NCBI GenBank assembly: GCA_011763485.2
Contig: JAANSK020277047.1
Location: 1-20,813, forward strand
DNA: 20,813 bases
Direction: 5' to 3'
DNA from: Isoetes engelmannii
Taxonomy: Eukaryota > Streptophyta > Lycopodiopsida > Isoetales > Isoetaceae
Position numbers and translations under genes: made by a program. The stretch's first letter is position 1; each line of letters starts with the position of its first letter. This document shows, in pieces, positions 1-8,968 of this stretch. Under the pieces are notes generated by a model, which worked only from the letters and a program-made list of their open reading frames with translations, had not been told where the DNA came from and made no database searches.

Positions 1-336
1 ATCAATACTTCTTTGAATTTTATATGCCTGCATGGTTTCTCTAACATTGGTGGTAAGTGTTTAATCCTTTTTATAAAACTCTGTGCTACTTTTCCTTTAG
101 AATCATCATCATCACAATTCCTTATAAGGTGGAAAAAAGAATCCTCTAACTCTTTCGAAAGTTCCTATTGTCTTCTATGACTCAAAGAACGTTCTTTTTT
201 CTTTTGTACTGCAGGTGCAATGTTCTCCTTCTCAATTTCTCTAATTCTCTTCCTGGCTTTTTTTTTTTCTCCTGGCATCTAGCTCCAAGTAGATTCTCCG
301 TTTAGCAGAATCAAGGATTCCAGGAGAACTTGCCAT
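1..336 (-). pseudogene. Broken minus-strand coding remnant, unrecognised protein, running off the left edge
   Basis: Read on the minus strand, an ATG at 336-334 opens a frame beginning MASSPGILDSAKRRIYLEL. It is lost at a run of 11 A (T-run at 258-268). If that run is taken as a one-base length change, the frame continues almost to position 1 with a single TAG at 165-167. The predicted product is highly charged: a Lys/Arg-rich segment (KRIREIEKEN), then an Asp run (DDDD), then a basic stretch near the window edge. About 110 codons with two lesions is longer than I expect by chance. I do not recognise the family; a transposon protein or a processed host pseudogene are both possible. The 5' neighbour at 341-580 is open in another frame and may belong to the same broken gene. 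Confidence 0.4.
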
Positions 337-340
337 CGAA

Positions 341-580
341 CTAATATGAATGAAAAGGGAATTGCAATTCTAATTTGTCAAAATTGCAATTGAAAGGATC
401 ATCATAAACTAGTTCTTTCCAGAATTGAAGAATGCGAGCAAGAACTAATACAAATTCCCGCCAACCAAGAAATCTCGGCATCTGATATAATCTGCTGGCC
501 AATTTCGCGCCCAAGAAATCAACCCATGTCATCGATCCCTTCTTCCCCGGAGGAGGATTTCTATTTCTGGAATCACTACC
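341..580 (-). pseudogene. Short minus-strand open segment, unrecognised
   Basis: A frame is open from about 580 down to a TAG at 343-341, with an ATG at 532. It encodes a Trp- and Phe-rich peptide (MTWVDFLGAKLASRLYQM at its start, then FLGWREFVLVLARILQFW). An upstream TGA precedes it. It stops just before the ATG of the remnant at 336 and lies in a different frame, so the two may be pieces of one decayed gene. I see no known domain. It could be a chance reading frame. Confidence 0.2.
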
Positions 581-1827
581 TCAAAATTTATTATACCAAC
601 TTTGATCGAAAAAAAAGCACTATCAGCTTAAAGCAAGTGTCCGAACATTGCTTCTAGGGTACCACTATCAAATTTACACCTAGACCACTCTCGCTGAGGA
701 TGTCCATGGGCACAGTTTGTCCCAGTTGGGGTAGTTGTTCCTAATTATATCGCACCCATGGTATACCATGGGTGCATGCCACACTTCTCAACATTAGTTA
801 ACTTAAGGCCACTAGCTATGGTTTTAATATTTTTAATATATTATAAATGCCACTACCTTAACTAAGGGATTTATTAGTGCATCTTATGTGAAACTCCAAA
901 ACCCGCACTTTCGGCATTAAAATCCCGAAGGTCTCATGACCGTAACTGCCTGGAATTCCTATCCAGTAGTCCCCTAGGCTAGCCCCATCTCCAGGAGCAA
1001 GCCCATATAATTTTCTCCATTTCGTGATTATTATTTAAGCCTTTTATTCATTCCTTAACATGTTAATTTCAACAAGAAGTTCGACTTCATTCCTTCTTAC
1101 TTTTTGGGTTGCCCGAAAGTCATACCCTTTGTAAGGATTAGCCAATAGGTATAATGCCGTGAATATGTCATTTAGACGGTCGAGATTTCAGGAGAAAAGG
1201 AATATGCTAGGTATGTACTAATTGAAGGGTGGGTTGATAATAGCAGCCTCTCCCGCAAGCGCAACCGTCGGTAAGCTCAACTTTTACGGTTGCAGATGCA
1301 TGCGAAGTAATACTCTGCTAGAAAGAAAGCTTGGCTGGAAGATCCAAAAAGAAAGGACAAAGCTTCACAAAACGGATGCTTTTGTTATGTCAGAAGTTGC
1401 TGAAAAAGAAAATTTGTGCCAGAGAGCTACGGCTTGCTGGCTTCTTCATCTTGGACTTCAAATCGGTCTTACAAATCATCTAAACGGCCTTGCATCAGAT
1501 GATCGTTCTGTCCCTTTGCTTTGGATCCGTTGCTTTTGCCAACGAACCTATCGAGTAAGCTGACGAAGCGGAAGGGGAAGCGGAAGCACAAGGGAACTTC
1601 ATCCTCCTGAATTGCATTTCCTCAATCACGCTGGTGCAATTGTTGCAGTTTTCTTAGGTAATGCTGCTCTACTCTGTAGGGCAGCAATTATTCTTCCAAA
1701 AGACCGAGTAAAATTTGATTTTTGCAGCTCTATGATAAATATTTTGATGCAAATTCTTAGATATTTTAAGAAATTGTTTGGATGGGATTGGGAAAAAAAA
1801 ATCTTGATGTGCTGCACAACTGAACAC
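581..1827. other. Gene-less stretch
   Basis: No reading frame here has a recognisable domain. The longest plus-strand frame (1222-1563) starts with TTG and shows no family signature. Apart from the palindrome at 752-775, I see only AT-rich unique-looking DNA. Confidence 0.5.
752..775. repeat. 24-bp perfect palindrome
   Basis: The 12-bp arm GCACCCATGGTA at 752-763 is followed with no spacer by its exact reverse complement at 764-775. Symmetry breaks at 751/776. It contains two NcoI-type CCATGG hexamers and a central GTATAC. A symmetrical binding site or a leftover transposon junction are both possible; neither can be shown from sequence. Confidence 0.9.
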
Positions 1828-1881
1828 AAGGAAGAACATTAAGAGAGATCATTCTTGTAAAGGAAGAACATTAAGAGAGAT
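1828..1881. repeat. 22-bp direct repeat, period 32
   Basis: Two identical 22-bp copies lie at 1828-1849 and 1860-1881, each beginning AAGGAAGAAC and ending AAGAGAGAT. They are separated by 10 bp (CATTCTTGTA). This looks like replication slippage or a short duplicated filler. Confidence 0.9.
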
Positions 1882-1932
1882 TTCTGCCCGCTGCACTGTA
1901 AAGGCGGCTGCTTCATTCCGAAATTGTACCCG

Positions 1933-1966
1933 ACGGAATTTTGCGAGCCACGAAATTCCGTGGCTC
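1933..1966. repeat. Two overlapping, mutually exclusive hairpins
   Basis: ACGGAATTT (1933-1941) is the reverse complement of AAATTCCGT (1953-1961). Overlapping it, GAGCCACG (1945-1952) is the reverse complement of CGTGGCTC (1959-1966). The two stems share 1959-1961 and the loop of each contains an arm of the other, so both cannot form fully at once. Such GC-rich palindrome clusters are typical of subterminal regions of plant CACTA and Mutator-like transposons, but no terminus is identified here. Confidence 0.75.
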
Positions 1967-2178
1967 TTAAGCCTGGAGAAACTCCTCGATGGTGGGATGC
2001 CATATTTGAGCTAATAGAGGAGCTGTAGAATAGATTTGAAGCTGGAGGGCAGAGCCTGTCAAAGCAACGCATAAGAGCAAAGCATTTGAGGTGCAGGGTT
2101 GTCTTCGGTTATATGCTTCTGCCTTTCTTTCTTTCTTTCTTTTGCAGGTCTAGCCTACATTTTTGTTTGCAGAACTGT

Positions 2179-2325
2179 CTTGAAGAATGTTCATCATTTC
2201 TTCCTTTCTTCTTGCAGACCCGTCTTGAAGAGTGTTTAGCATTTCTTTCTTTCTTCTTGCTGACTTATCTTGAAGAGTGTTCAGCATTTCTTTCTTTTTT
2301 CTTGCAGACCCGACTGGAAGAGTGC
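2179..2325 (+). repeat. 45-bp minisatellite, three full copies plus a partial one
   Basis: Units run 2179-2223, 2224-2268 and 2269-2313, with a 12-bp partial at 2314-2325. Each unit begins CTTGAAGA (the partial begins CTGGAAGA), carries a pyrimidine tract of T and C, and ends with a CTTGCAGAC-like motif; copy 2 has CTTGCTGAC. Because 45 is a multiple of three, one plus-strand frame reads a 15-residue repeat of the type LEECxAFLSFFLxTR within a 149-codon frame (2086-2535). That frame starts ATG, but I see no homology and would not call it a gene. A related tract precedes it at about 2130-2146. Confidence 0.85.
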
Positions 2326-3766
2326 AACAGGAAGCCTCAGAGATGGCCTTTTTTTCCCATTTATTTTCTCTATTTTCCTCTTCTTCATTCTATTAACGGG
2401 CAACCCTCTGATGCTTTAGCATCTTGTTATTTTCTTGCAGTACTCCGGCATAATTTACGAACGATCTGCACTCAGTTCCAAATCCGCCCCCTTCCTATTT
2501 CACCTCCAACTTCTTATAACTTAGATTATCTTTAATGATTATTAGTTATAAATTCTCCAAGCAACAAAAGAACCAACACTTATAACCAACAAATTAACCC
2601 AAAACCGAAACCTCATGTGGACCCAAAATCCAGAAACCTGTACAGAAGCTTTTCAAGGCCACGGACCGGCTTGTTTAGGCACGCCCAGGCAACCCAATGC
2701 CAAATCGGCATCTCCTAAGGCTAAATCGGCTTGTTACAGACTCAATCGATCCATTCCAGACCATTTCCAAGTGTTTCCAACCAGTCTGGTTCCAGCTCAG
2801 AGGATTTTGTTGCAGATGCAGCTCATACTTTCTCAAATAGATCCATCCTGGATCAATTTCAACCTACTCCAAGTCCTTTAAGATAATTTTTCTCATCAAT
2901 AGCACCGCCTATGCTTGCTTCACTTATAGAGCCCTTGGATCCACAGTTCTTAACAAAAGCAAGAACAAATTCCACGGTTCTTACAAAAGCATGTACAAAT
3001 CTGTTCTTGACAGCCTATGCAACTCAATTGAATTAAAAAATCAGAATTCAAAACCCCACTTTAAAGAAAAGATATTTGATGCAGTTTCTACGCTTGAGCT
3101 TCCCAGCTTCCTCCGGTGCAATTCAACCTCCTCCGGTGCAACCTCTCAAGCTCCTGGATCCTCCTCTACTGCTCCCAACGTTCCTTCTGGTGCTCCTCAG
3201 CAGCCAAAACTCCATAAGCTCTCTCTTGAAAATTACTCACGTACCACAAAAAGCCCTCTTTCAAAATTTATTTCTAATCCCTTACTTATCTGGATATGTC
3301 ATACATGTAATTTCTTCTTTTTAAATACAATTTCATTGTACAATTATTGGTCCCTAACTGCCTAGGACCTTTACATCTACATACAATTTTGGCCCTTGGA
3401 AAAAATCATTGAATGCTGGAGGGTATTTCGACTTTTCGACATAAAAAGGGACACAAACATTAGGGATGCGCTCTTAGGACAGGGAATATCATCTCGGAGC
3501 AATGGGTGGGCTCACTTAGCTGCATCAAGTACGAAGGAAACATTGCTAGCCACGATAAGTTGTTTTTGTAGCTTCTTATGATTTCATTTAATGTTTTTGC
3601 AAGATCTATCGACCATGGGTTTGACCACAAGTTTCACATGGTCCTATAGGAATCTCAATAGAATCCTTATAAATCTAGTCGAATCCAAGTCCCGTGTGTT
3701 CTCAAGGTATCATCAATTAGATTATATGGCTTTCTAGAGCAGAAATTTGACGAAGAGAAATGTTCG
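2326..3766. other. Gene-less stretch
   Basis: Several frames of 60-150 codons exist but none has a recognisable domain, consistent composition or supporting splice pattern. The only small-scale structure I noted is a local Pro/Ser-rich stretch around 3105-3200 with the twice-used string CCTCCGGTGCAA. I see no RNA gene. Confidence 0.45.
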
Positions 3767-3803
3767 CGGCGGCCAAGGCCGCCGTGATAAATTTCTTGTA
3801 GTG
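3767..3803. mobile_element. Terminus of a CACTA (EnSpm)-type DNA transposon with subterminal palindrome
   Basis: The plus strand ends TTTCTTGTAGTG at 3792-3803, whose reverse complement is CACTACAAGAAA, the usual outer end of plant CACTA elements. Just inside it is a perfect hairpin, CGGCGGCC (3767-3774), AA, GGCCGCCG (3777-3784), typical of CACTA subterminal repeats. The element would extend to the left of 3803. A 3-bp target duplication would then be ATA (3804-3806), but I found no matching CACTACAAG end to the left, so this is probably a truncated copy or its other end is destroyed. Confidence 0.55.
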
Positions 3804-3953
3804 ATAAACATAGTTATGATGTTGCCTTGCTAATATTTACTACATGTGTTACAAAATGTCTTCCTAATAATTATTAGTCATGCCATAAATTTGGAGTCGT
3901 TTTGTATGGTGCAAGGTGGATAGTGGGGACACAGAAAGTGAGACATATTATCA

Positions 3954-4545
3954 TGCTTTAACCCAGTTGTTCCCATATACAAGGTAGCTGCTCACTGCCC
4001 AACCAACTATCGCATGATCATGGTCAGCTCCCTCTTTGCAAAATTATTGGCCGACATCCTGGAGCAACGGTTGACAATATGGGCAGAGGATGAGGCGGTC
4101 TGTGCTCTCACACAGGCAGGTTTTCGGCAAAGACACTCCACCATTTATCATATCTTCACTCTCAGAACCCTAATTGAAGATAGCAAGAATCGTCACCAAG
4201 ACTTGTATTGTTGCTTTGTGGATTTCCCAAAAGCTTTTGACATTGTGCCTAGAGACAAGTTGTTGGACAAATTGAGGAAGCTAGGGACTCCTGTTGACTT
4301 GCAAAATGCAATATACAGGTTATATGAGGCATGGTCAGGTGTCTGACATCATCGGGACAATCTGTCATTAGTAGTATTGGAGTGCGCCAGGGTTGCTCTC
4401 TCTCCCTGACGCTCTTTGGCCTCTACATTGATCAGTTGAAAGATTGGCTTGCTGAACATGGAGGGCGGGGTGCTCAACTCATGCATCACATAGTTCAGCA
4501 ACTCATATACGCTGATGACGTAGACCTCTTGGCCCACATTCCAGG
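3954..4545 (+). pseudogene. LINE-A reverse transcriptase palm domain, frameshifted
   Basis: RNA-directed DNA polymerase of a LINE. Visible motifs: CPTNYRMI (usual NYRPI), QAGFRQRHST, the motif A region VDFPKAFDIVPR with its catalytic Asp, IGVRQGCSLSLTLFGLYID, and YADD at 4508-4519 holding the two catalytic Asp. A frameshift lies near 4340, because the first frame stops at 4346 while GVRQG is in another frame. A second shift follows YADD near 4545. The catalytic residues are thus still encoded but never in one frame. The ATG at 4014 is internal to the domain, not a real start. Confidence 0.88.
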
Positions 4546-5225
4546 ATATGCAACGTCACCTGGATGCTCTAGACACTTTCTGTCAGTTCACTGGCATGCG
4601 GGTTAGCTTGGCCAGAACTAGAGTGCTGCTAGTTTCATCCTCCCGTCAGCCAAGACCTCCCTCCCTCACTTACCAGGGACAGAATGTGGAGGTAGCTCCG
4701 GCCTACAAATATTTAGGAATTGAGTTTTCTACTACCACACACTGGGACACTTCCATCAGATTATGCATCACACCAGGTTAAAAAGCACTGTATGCCATGC
4801 AGAATAACAATCACAAGGCAGAGCTGTATGCTTGGGGTCATCAGGCACACCTATTCCGGGCTTTGGTCGAGCATGTTCTCTTGTATGGGGTGGAGGTATG
4901 GGGTCCGGTAATATCCCTCGCCACCTGGAATGATCTGGAACAGGTACATAAGGCATTCTTGGCATGAGCACTTGGGGTGAAGTCCTTAGTTCCATATCAG
5001 ATCCTGTTGCAGGAGACGGGTTTCTTACCCTTTCAGGGGGCCAGACTGGACCGTCATATTATTTACTTCCAGAAGGTCATTGGTATGGGGGATGCCCATT
5101 TGTCCAGTCTTGCTTTAGCTGTAACAATGGGCTCAAAGCTTGCTGGAAGCACATGCAAGCTGGTTCTTCCGATGGAATGTACAGGCACACAGGTGCGTGC
5201 ATGTACGAACAGAGAAGGACCGTGA
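4546..5225 (+). pseudogene. LINE-A ORF2 thumb/linker region, multiple frameshifts
   Basis: After the YADD box the plus strand encodes FCQFTGMRVSLARTRVL and YKYLGIEFS (4548-4781), the usual order after the LINE catalytic box (NxxKT-like segment, then YLG). It continues in other frames with LVEHVLLYGVEVWGP at about 4865 and KSLVPYQILLQETGFLPFQ near 4980-5040. Frame changes and stops separate these blocks, so there is no intact product. The order and spacing match one element rather than independent insertions. Confidence 0.75.
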
Positions 5226-5355
5226 TCAATTGAGGCAGTATCTTGAGGCTTGTTTCCTTAGCAAACTTTGAGATGCAGCTGCAAGGGCACACGTCAAGCT
5301 GACACACTATCGACAGCAGGTCAATCCCATACTCACCCGAGGTCTACAACACTAG

Positions 5356-5565
5356 TTGCGTGCTCATTTGCATATGAGGAGGCGCAGACTGATAGCTTCC
5401 ATCCGAACGGGTGCACATCGCCTCCGGATTGAGACCGGCCGATGGACCTGGGAGGCATGCGAGGACAGGATCTGTCGGTGTTGCCAACAGGGAGCCATTG
5501 GAGATGAATGCCATGCACTTCAGACCTGCCCAGCATTCGATCGTATCCGAGCACGGTATGTTTAG
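5356..5565 (+). pseudogene. LINE-A C-terminal zinc-binding motif
   Basis: A frame here ends with a cysteine-histidine motif at 5473-5529: C-x2-C, nine residues, H-x4-C (CRCCQQ then ECHALQTCPAF), followed by DRIRARY. This is the zinc-binding tail common at the end of LINE ORF2 proteins. A TAG follows at about 5563, after which a similar hydrophobic tail (PLHELLNTTSVGLLGSYL) may be a weak continuation. Confidence 0.7.
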
Positions 5566-5723
5566 TTAGTTGTGCCTGGCCAGCCATTGCATGAGCTATT
5601 GAACACGACCTCTGTGGGCTTGCTGGGCTCATATCTTCAAGAGGTGATGGTACATGGACTCAGCATGTCTGCTAGCACGGTATTGAATGGCACTACACTA
5701 TTGTACAGTATGCCAGTATACTT

Positions 5724-5783
5724 ATTACTGTCAAGGATTTTCCCTCGAAAACCTTTCGAGACGGGGGTTTTCCTGACAGTAAT
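5724..5783. repeat. 60-bp nested inverted repeat
   Basis: Outer arms ATTACTGTCA (5724-5733) and TGACAGTAAT (5774-5783) are perfect complements. Inner arms CTCGAAA (5744-5750) and TTTCGAG (5754-5760) are perfect complements around the loop ACC. Between them GGA/TCC and CCC/GGG can also pair with a small T/T internal loop. The whole could fold as one long hairpin. It lies just after LINE-A, so it may be that element's 3' structure, or an unrelated foldback or MITE-like element. Confidence 0.85.
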
Positions 5784-5872
5784 CGGCTTGCCGCTCTCTT
5801 TGTTTAGGTCCCATAGGCCAATTAGTCTTCGTGGACGATAAAAAGTCTATTCTATTTTATTCTTATGAAAGA

Positions 5873-6172
5873 ATATAAAAAAGTTTCTCACTGCCCAGAA
5901 AAAGCCAAACCTTGGGCATAAGCATGCTACACCCTACCACTTTTGGAACCTACCAAAGTACCTGCACTAGGTACTTCTGGATTGGGTACTGTTTCGTTCT
6001 TCTTTTCATCAAAACAATTTCAAAAGTTCAAAATAAAAGTCCAAATCATGTTAATATTCAAGGTTAAGGTAAAGACAGGTAGTTTTATGGTCCCTTATTA
6101 GTACTTTTTTAAGGTAGGGTATACACTCTTACGAAAAATACAAAACGGTTTCTCACTATCGAGAAAAGCCAA
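5873..6172 (+). repeat. Diverged direct repeat pair
   Basis: A block around GTTTCTCACTGCCCAGAAAA followed by AGCCAAA at 5873-5910 recurs at about 6137-6172 as GTTTCTCACTATCGAGAAAA followed by GCCAAA. Both copies are preceded by an A-rich AAATA-type stretch. Similarity is roughly 80 percent by eye over about 37 bp. They may be pieces of an ancient repeat family. Confidence 0.5.
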
Positions 6173-6519
6173 AAAACTTACAGCCGTTAGATTTTGTGAT
6201 ATGCTCATAATATCCCTAAGATGCCAAAATCAACCCTCTCTCTAACGAATTGCCCCTTAGGGGGCCATCCAAAAAAACATATTATATATAGCTCACCATT
6301 ATTAAGGATAGAAGAATTTAAAATTTACCATTCCTAAGTATTTAACATTTGAGTGTTGTTACAGAATAGTTCCAAGGGCAACCTACAGTGCGTCAGCACC
6401 TATTTTTATATTCTTGTATAAGGAGGATAGAAGGTCTGGGGTTTCAATGTTTTGCCGCTTGGAGCACATGATGTTCAAGTGGCATGAAGTTTTTCGTAGA
6501 AAAGTTGGCAATTTCTTTC

Positions 6520-6542
6520 TTTTTTTTTTTTTTTTTTTTTTT
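6520..6542. repeat. T23 homopolymer
   Basis: An uninterrupted run of 23 T. On the minus strand it would be an A-tail, so a minus-strand retroposed copy could lie to its right. I could not identify such a copy or flanking target duplications; polymerase slippage alone also explains it. Confidence 0.9.
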
Positions 6543-6603
6543 CCATCTACAACATATCCTACTATATCAATACCATTATTGGCAAAATTTTGACCTTGGG
6601 GAC

Positions 6604-6950
6604 GACAATTACAAGATAGTTGTAATGGAACCATGGATCACATAGGTATGTAGATTTTACATGACACTTTGGTTTGGTCTAATGACAATTACGAGGATCG
6701 TCTTAGTGAGTGAGATTGTAATGGAACCATGGTCTCCCGCTTCTAAGGATTCCAATAATGCGCTTGTGGAGCATTTTTTATATCACCATAAAAGGGTAGG
6801 ATTAATCTTCCGAAAACTTATGGATCTTCGTTACATCATTGTGTGATGCTCGGGGACGAGCAAAGTCTTAGTGAGAGAAAATATAATGAACCCATGGGAT
6901 ACTCGAGGATGAACATGTTCTTAGTGGGAGAGATTATAATGAACCTATGA
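6604..6950 (+). repeat. Polypurine-tract-like repeats, possible Ty3/gypsy 3' internal end
   Basis: The 16-mer TGTAATGGAACCATGG occurs exactly at 6621-6636 and 6717-6732; GACAATTAC precedes both copies (6604-6612, 6684-6692). Two further diverged copies follow at 6881-6896 and 6935-6949. Two of the later copies follow strings like GGGGACGAGCAAAGTCTTAGTGAGAG and CTCGAGGATGAACATG..TTAGTGGGAG. In plant Ty3/gypsy elements a GAGGACGAAC..AGTGGGGGAG string marks the end of pol and the polypurine primer before the 3' LTR. No LTR pair or integrase is visible, so this is a suggestion only. Confidence 0.3.
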
Positions 6951-7067
6951 GAGATCACTGAGGAGAACTCTAGTAATGTGCCAAGTGTGGATCATTCCTA
7001 TACTACTAGAAGTGGATTATATAGATTTCCTACAAATACTAAATGTCTTGGACCAAGGTGGTTAAGG

Positions 7068-7139
7068 AACATTACATATTTAGTCTAGACTAGGCATGAG
7101 AAAAACATTACATATTAAGGTCAGATTAGGTGTGAGAGA
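7068..7139. repeat. 36-bp imperfect tandem repeat
   Basis: AACATTACATATT begins both units (7068 and 7104). The rest of each unit matches with scattered differences (TAGTCTAGACTAGGCATGAGA against AAGGTCAGATTAGGTGTGAGAGA). Confidence 0.7.
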
Positions 7140-7534
7140 TCGACATATATCTAGGAAGGGGAGATGGCAGACATCTGATTTATTGGATACTGGTGGACAA
7201 TTTGTTCGACACCCTTGGTCGCTTCCTGAGCCTATTGAGGTCCATTGTGGAAGATGGTTTATTGTAGTTATAGAATATTTGGTAACACATGATGGCATAT
7301 GGATTGTTGCTTCTCTGGAAGGGTAGTAGGTATAATTTATGACTCAAGTCTATCCTTTCAGTCAGTGTCAACATCATTTATGGCTTTAGTCTTTGAATTT
7401 TACCTCAACAACTTCCAATGTTAGCCTCGATTTTCTTTAGACAGTGTCATCCGAGGAGCAAGTCGTAGACTTTAGGATCTCACTTACTACAAAGGCTTGT
7501 AGGAACAAGATGTAATTGGATATCCATAGGGTTG

Positions 7535-7543
7535 CTTGAAATA
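7535..7543. repeat. LINE-B target-site duplication, 3' flank copy
   Basis: CTTGAAATA, identical to 10220-10228. The next bases outward differ between the copies, as expected for a duplication made on insertion. Confidence 0.7.
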
Positions 7544-7665
7544 CTCTTTTTTTTGAAGAACTGTTCTCATTATATTAAAAGAATAGCATGATACAAGGTG
7601 AGTGAGGAGCAAGAAGAGCTGCCCCGAAGAGGCAGCGATACCCCACCACTCCATTATCCTCTCAA

Positions 7666-8968
7666 CTACAACTGAACAAAACATCCATCGTCATCCACAA
7701 TCCCCAGGAAGTCTCGCCAAATGGCGAACTTCCGCTCCGCCAACCCCAGAAACACCTGGAAACTCTTAAACAACTTGTACCTCAGACGGGAGATCAAAGA
7801 GGCGGAAGGCTGCTGGACCCCATGAAAAATCCAGAGCCGCCATCGTTTCCAGATCAGCCATACTAACCAAGCCACACATAAGTGCAAGGCTTGCTTCCTC
7901 GGAAGAGGCCAAGCACCTGGATACAAATGCAGGAGCAACTGCTAGCTGGTCAGCCGAACCTGGAGCCGAGCCCGAACCCAGTCCCAAGCCGCCTGTAGGT
8001 GAGGGCAACGGAACAGACAACGCTCCACCGTCTCTGGATGAAGACCACAACAAGGGCACAGAGGACTCACCTCTGGCCTAAACCTGCTCACCCGGGCATT
8101 TACCCGGATACAGCGGTGCACCACCTGCCATAGGAGCATCCTGACCTTGGGGGGGGGGAGGGTACTCCACGTCCAAACCCAAATAGAGCACCGGCGGGAT
8201 CCCGGAAGCTGCAGAGACCACTTGCCAGACGAAGGCAAAGTGTCGTGGATGACTAACGTACGGTAGGTAGATCGCACAAAGCACGCAACATCAACATCAG
8301 GATGAGCCTTGCAAGCCCACACCACCACATCACCCTGAAGCAGTACAGGTATGTGCAGCGAAATGCAACGGGCCACCTGCTCCCAAATAGTCCAGTCACT
8401 GGCTCTCAGGCAAAACTCTGCCCGGAAGAAATCCCATGGTGCAACCTGACCATCCCAATACAAGTTCTTCAGAGTGAGCACCCCCGCCCGCCTCCAGCGG
8501 GCCTGCGCCCGGGCGTGCATAGTGGCGGCCAGAGGCAACTGCGCCGGAGGCAAAAGAACCCACAAGAAGGGTGAAGAGTGATGATACATCGCGGCAGGAT
8601 CCAGCTGGAACAGCACCCGCACGTGCTCCCACGCCCGCAACACCCCAGTGAGGAAGGGGGATGCATGCGGGGAAGGCTTAAGCCCATACAACAATGCCCA
8701 TGTCAACTCCACATGCATGCACAGTAGGCTTCCCAAACGCCACACAATGGCGAAGGGACTGCAACAGTAGTGCCACACCAAGTGAGGATGCTCCCTCCTG
8801 CAAAATACTCCACACGAACTTGGAGACCAACACCTTGTTGTCCTCCCGGGGGCGGAGACATTTCCACCACGCCACCTTAACCACCGCCCCCTCATCATCC
8901 ATCCATTCAGAGAAACCCGGGCGGGTGACACGAGCAATCGTATCCCTGCCTCTCCAAGCAGTATGCAA
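7666..8968 (-). pseudogene. LINE-B ORF2 C-terminal fragment with zf-RVT domain
   Basis: The minus strand encodes the distal end of a plant LINE ORF2 protein. It starts near 8968 in one frame (HTAWRGRDTIARVTRPGFSEW, then VKVAWWKCLRPRED). It passes by a frameshift near 8800 into the frame that runs to 7666. There the zf-RVT domain reads PPKVRMLLWQVVHRC, then CPCCGLHPETVERCLFRCP, and after an in-frame TAG at 7944-7942 the tail AWLVWLIWKRWRLWIFHG. The C-x2-C and last Cys are present, but the usual His of this zinc motif is Arg. The final stop is at 7668-7666. The true reverse transcriptase core (YADD) is absent. Confidence 0.85.

Larger units (their letters stand above)
3954..5700 (+). mobile_element. 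LINE-A: decayed non-LTR retrotransposon, ORF2 RT to C-terminus
   Basis: The segment reads in order the fingers/palm of a LINE reverse transcriptase, the YADD catalytic box, the thumb/linker and a C-terminal CX2C..HX4C motif. No endonuclease domain is seen upstream, so the copy appears 5' truncated near 3950, though upstream decay could hide more. Pieces lie in several plus-strand frames: 3954-4346, about 4340-4545, about 4545-4781, then fragments through 4860-5225 and 5356-5565. Copying would need a functional element elsewhere. I could not see a clear A-tail or target duplication. The downstream limit is approximate; a weakly LINE-like C-terminal tail may reach 5700, where a nested inverted repeat starts. 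Confidence 0.85.
5784..7534. other. Gene-less repeat debris between LINE-A and LINE-B
   Basis: No convincing coding sequence. The stretch holds a diverged dispersed repeat (5873-5910 and 6137-6172), a 23-base T run, polypurine-tract-like repeats (6604-6950) and a 36-bp imperfect tandem repeat (7068-7139). Small frames at 6661-6846 and 7096-7326 show no domain. It reads as layered remains of old retroelements. Confidence 0.5.

Noticed and set aside
1222-1563. 113-codon plus-strand frame
   Set aside because: It starts with TTG, has mixed composition, no motif, no splice support and no continuation in neighbouring frames.
2086-2535. 149-codon ATG frame over the minisatellite as a membrane protein gene
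   Set aside because: The hydrophobic repeat is explained by translating a pyrimidine-rich tandem repeat; no other gene evidence exists.
1894-3803. CACTGTAAAGG at 1894 as the left end of the CACTA element ending at 3803
   Set aside because: It matches CACTACAAGAA poorly and the flanking trinucleotides do not form a target duplication with ATA at 3804.
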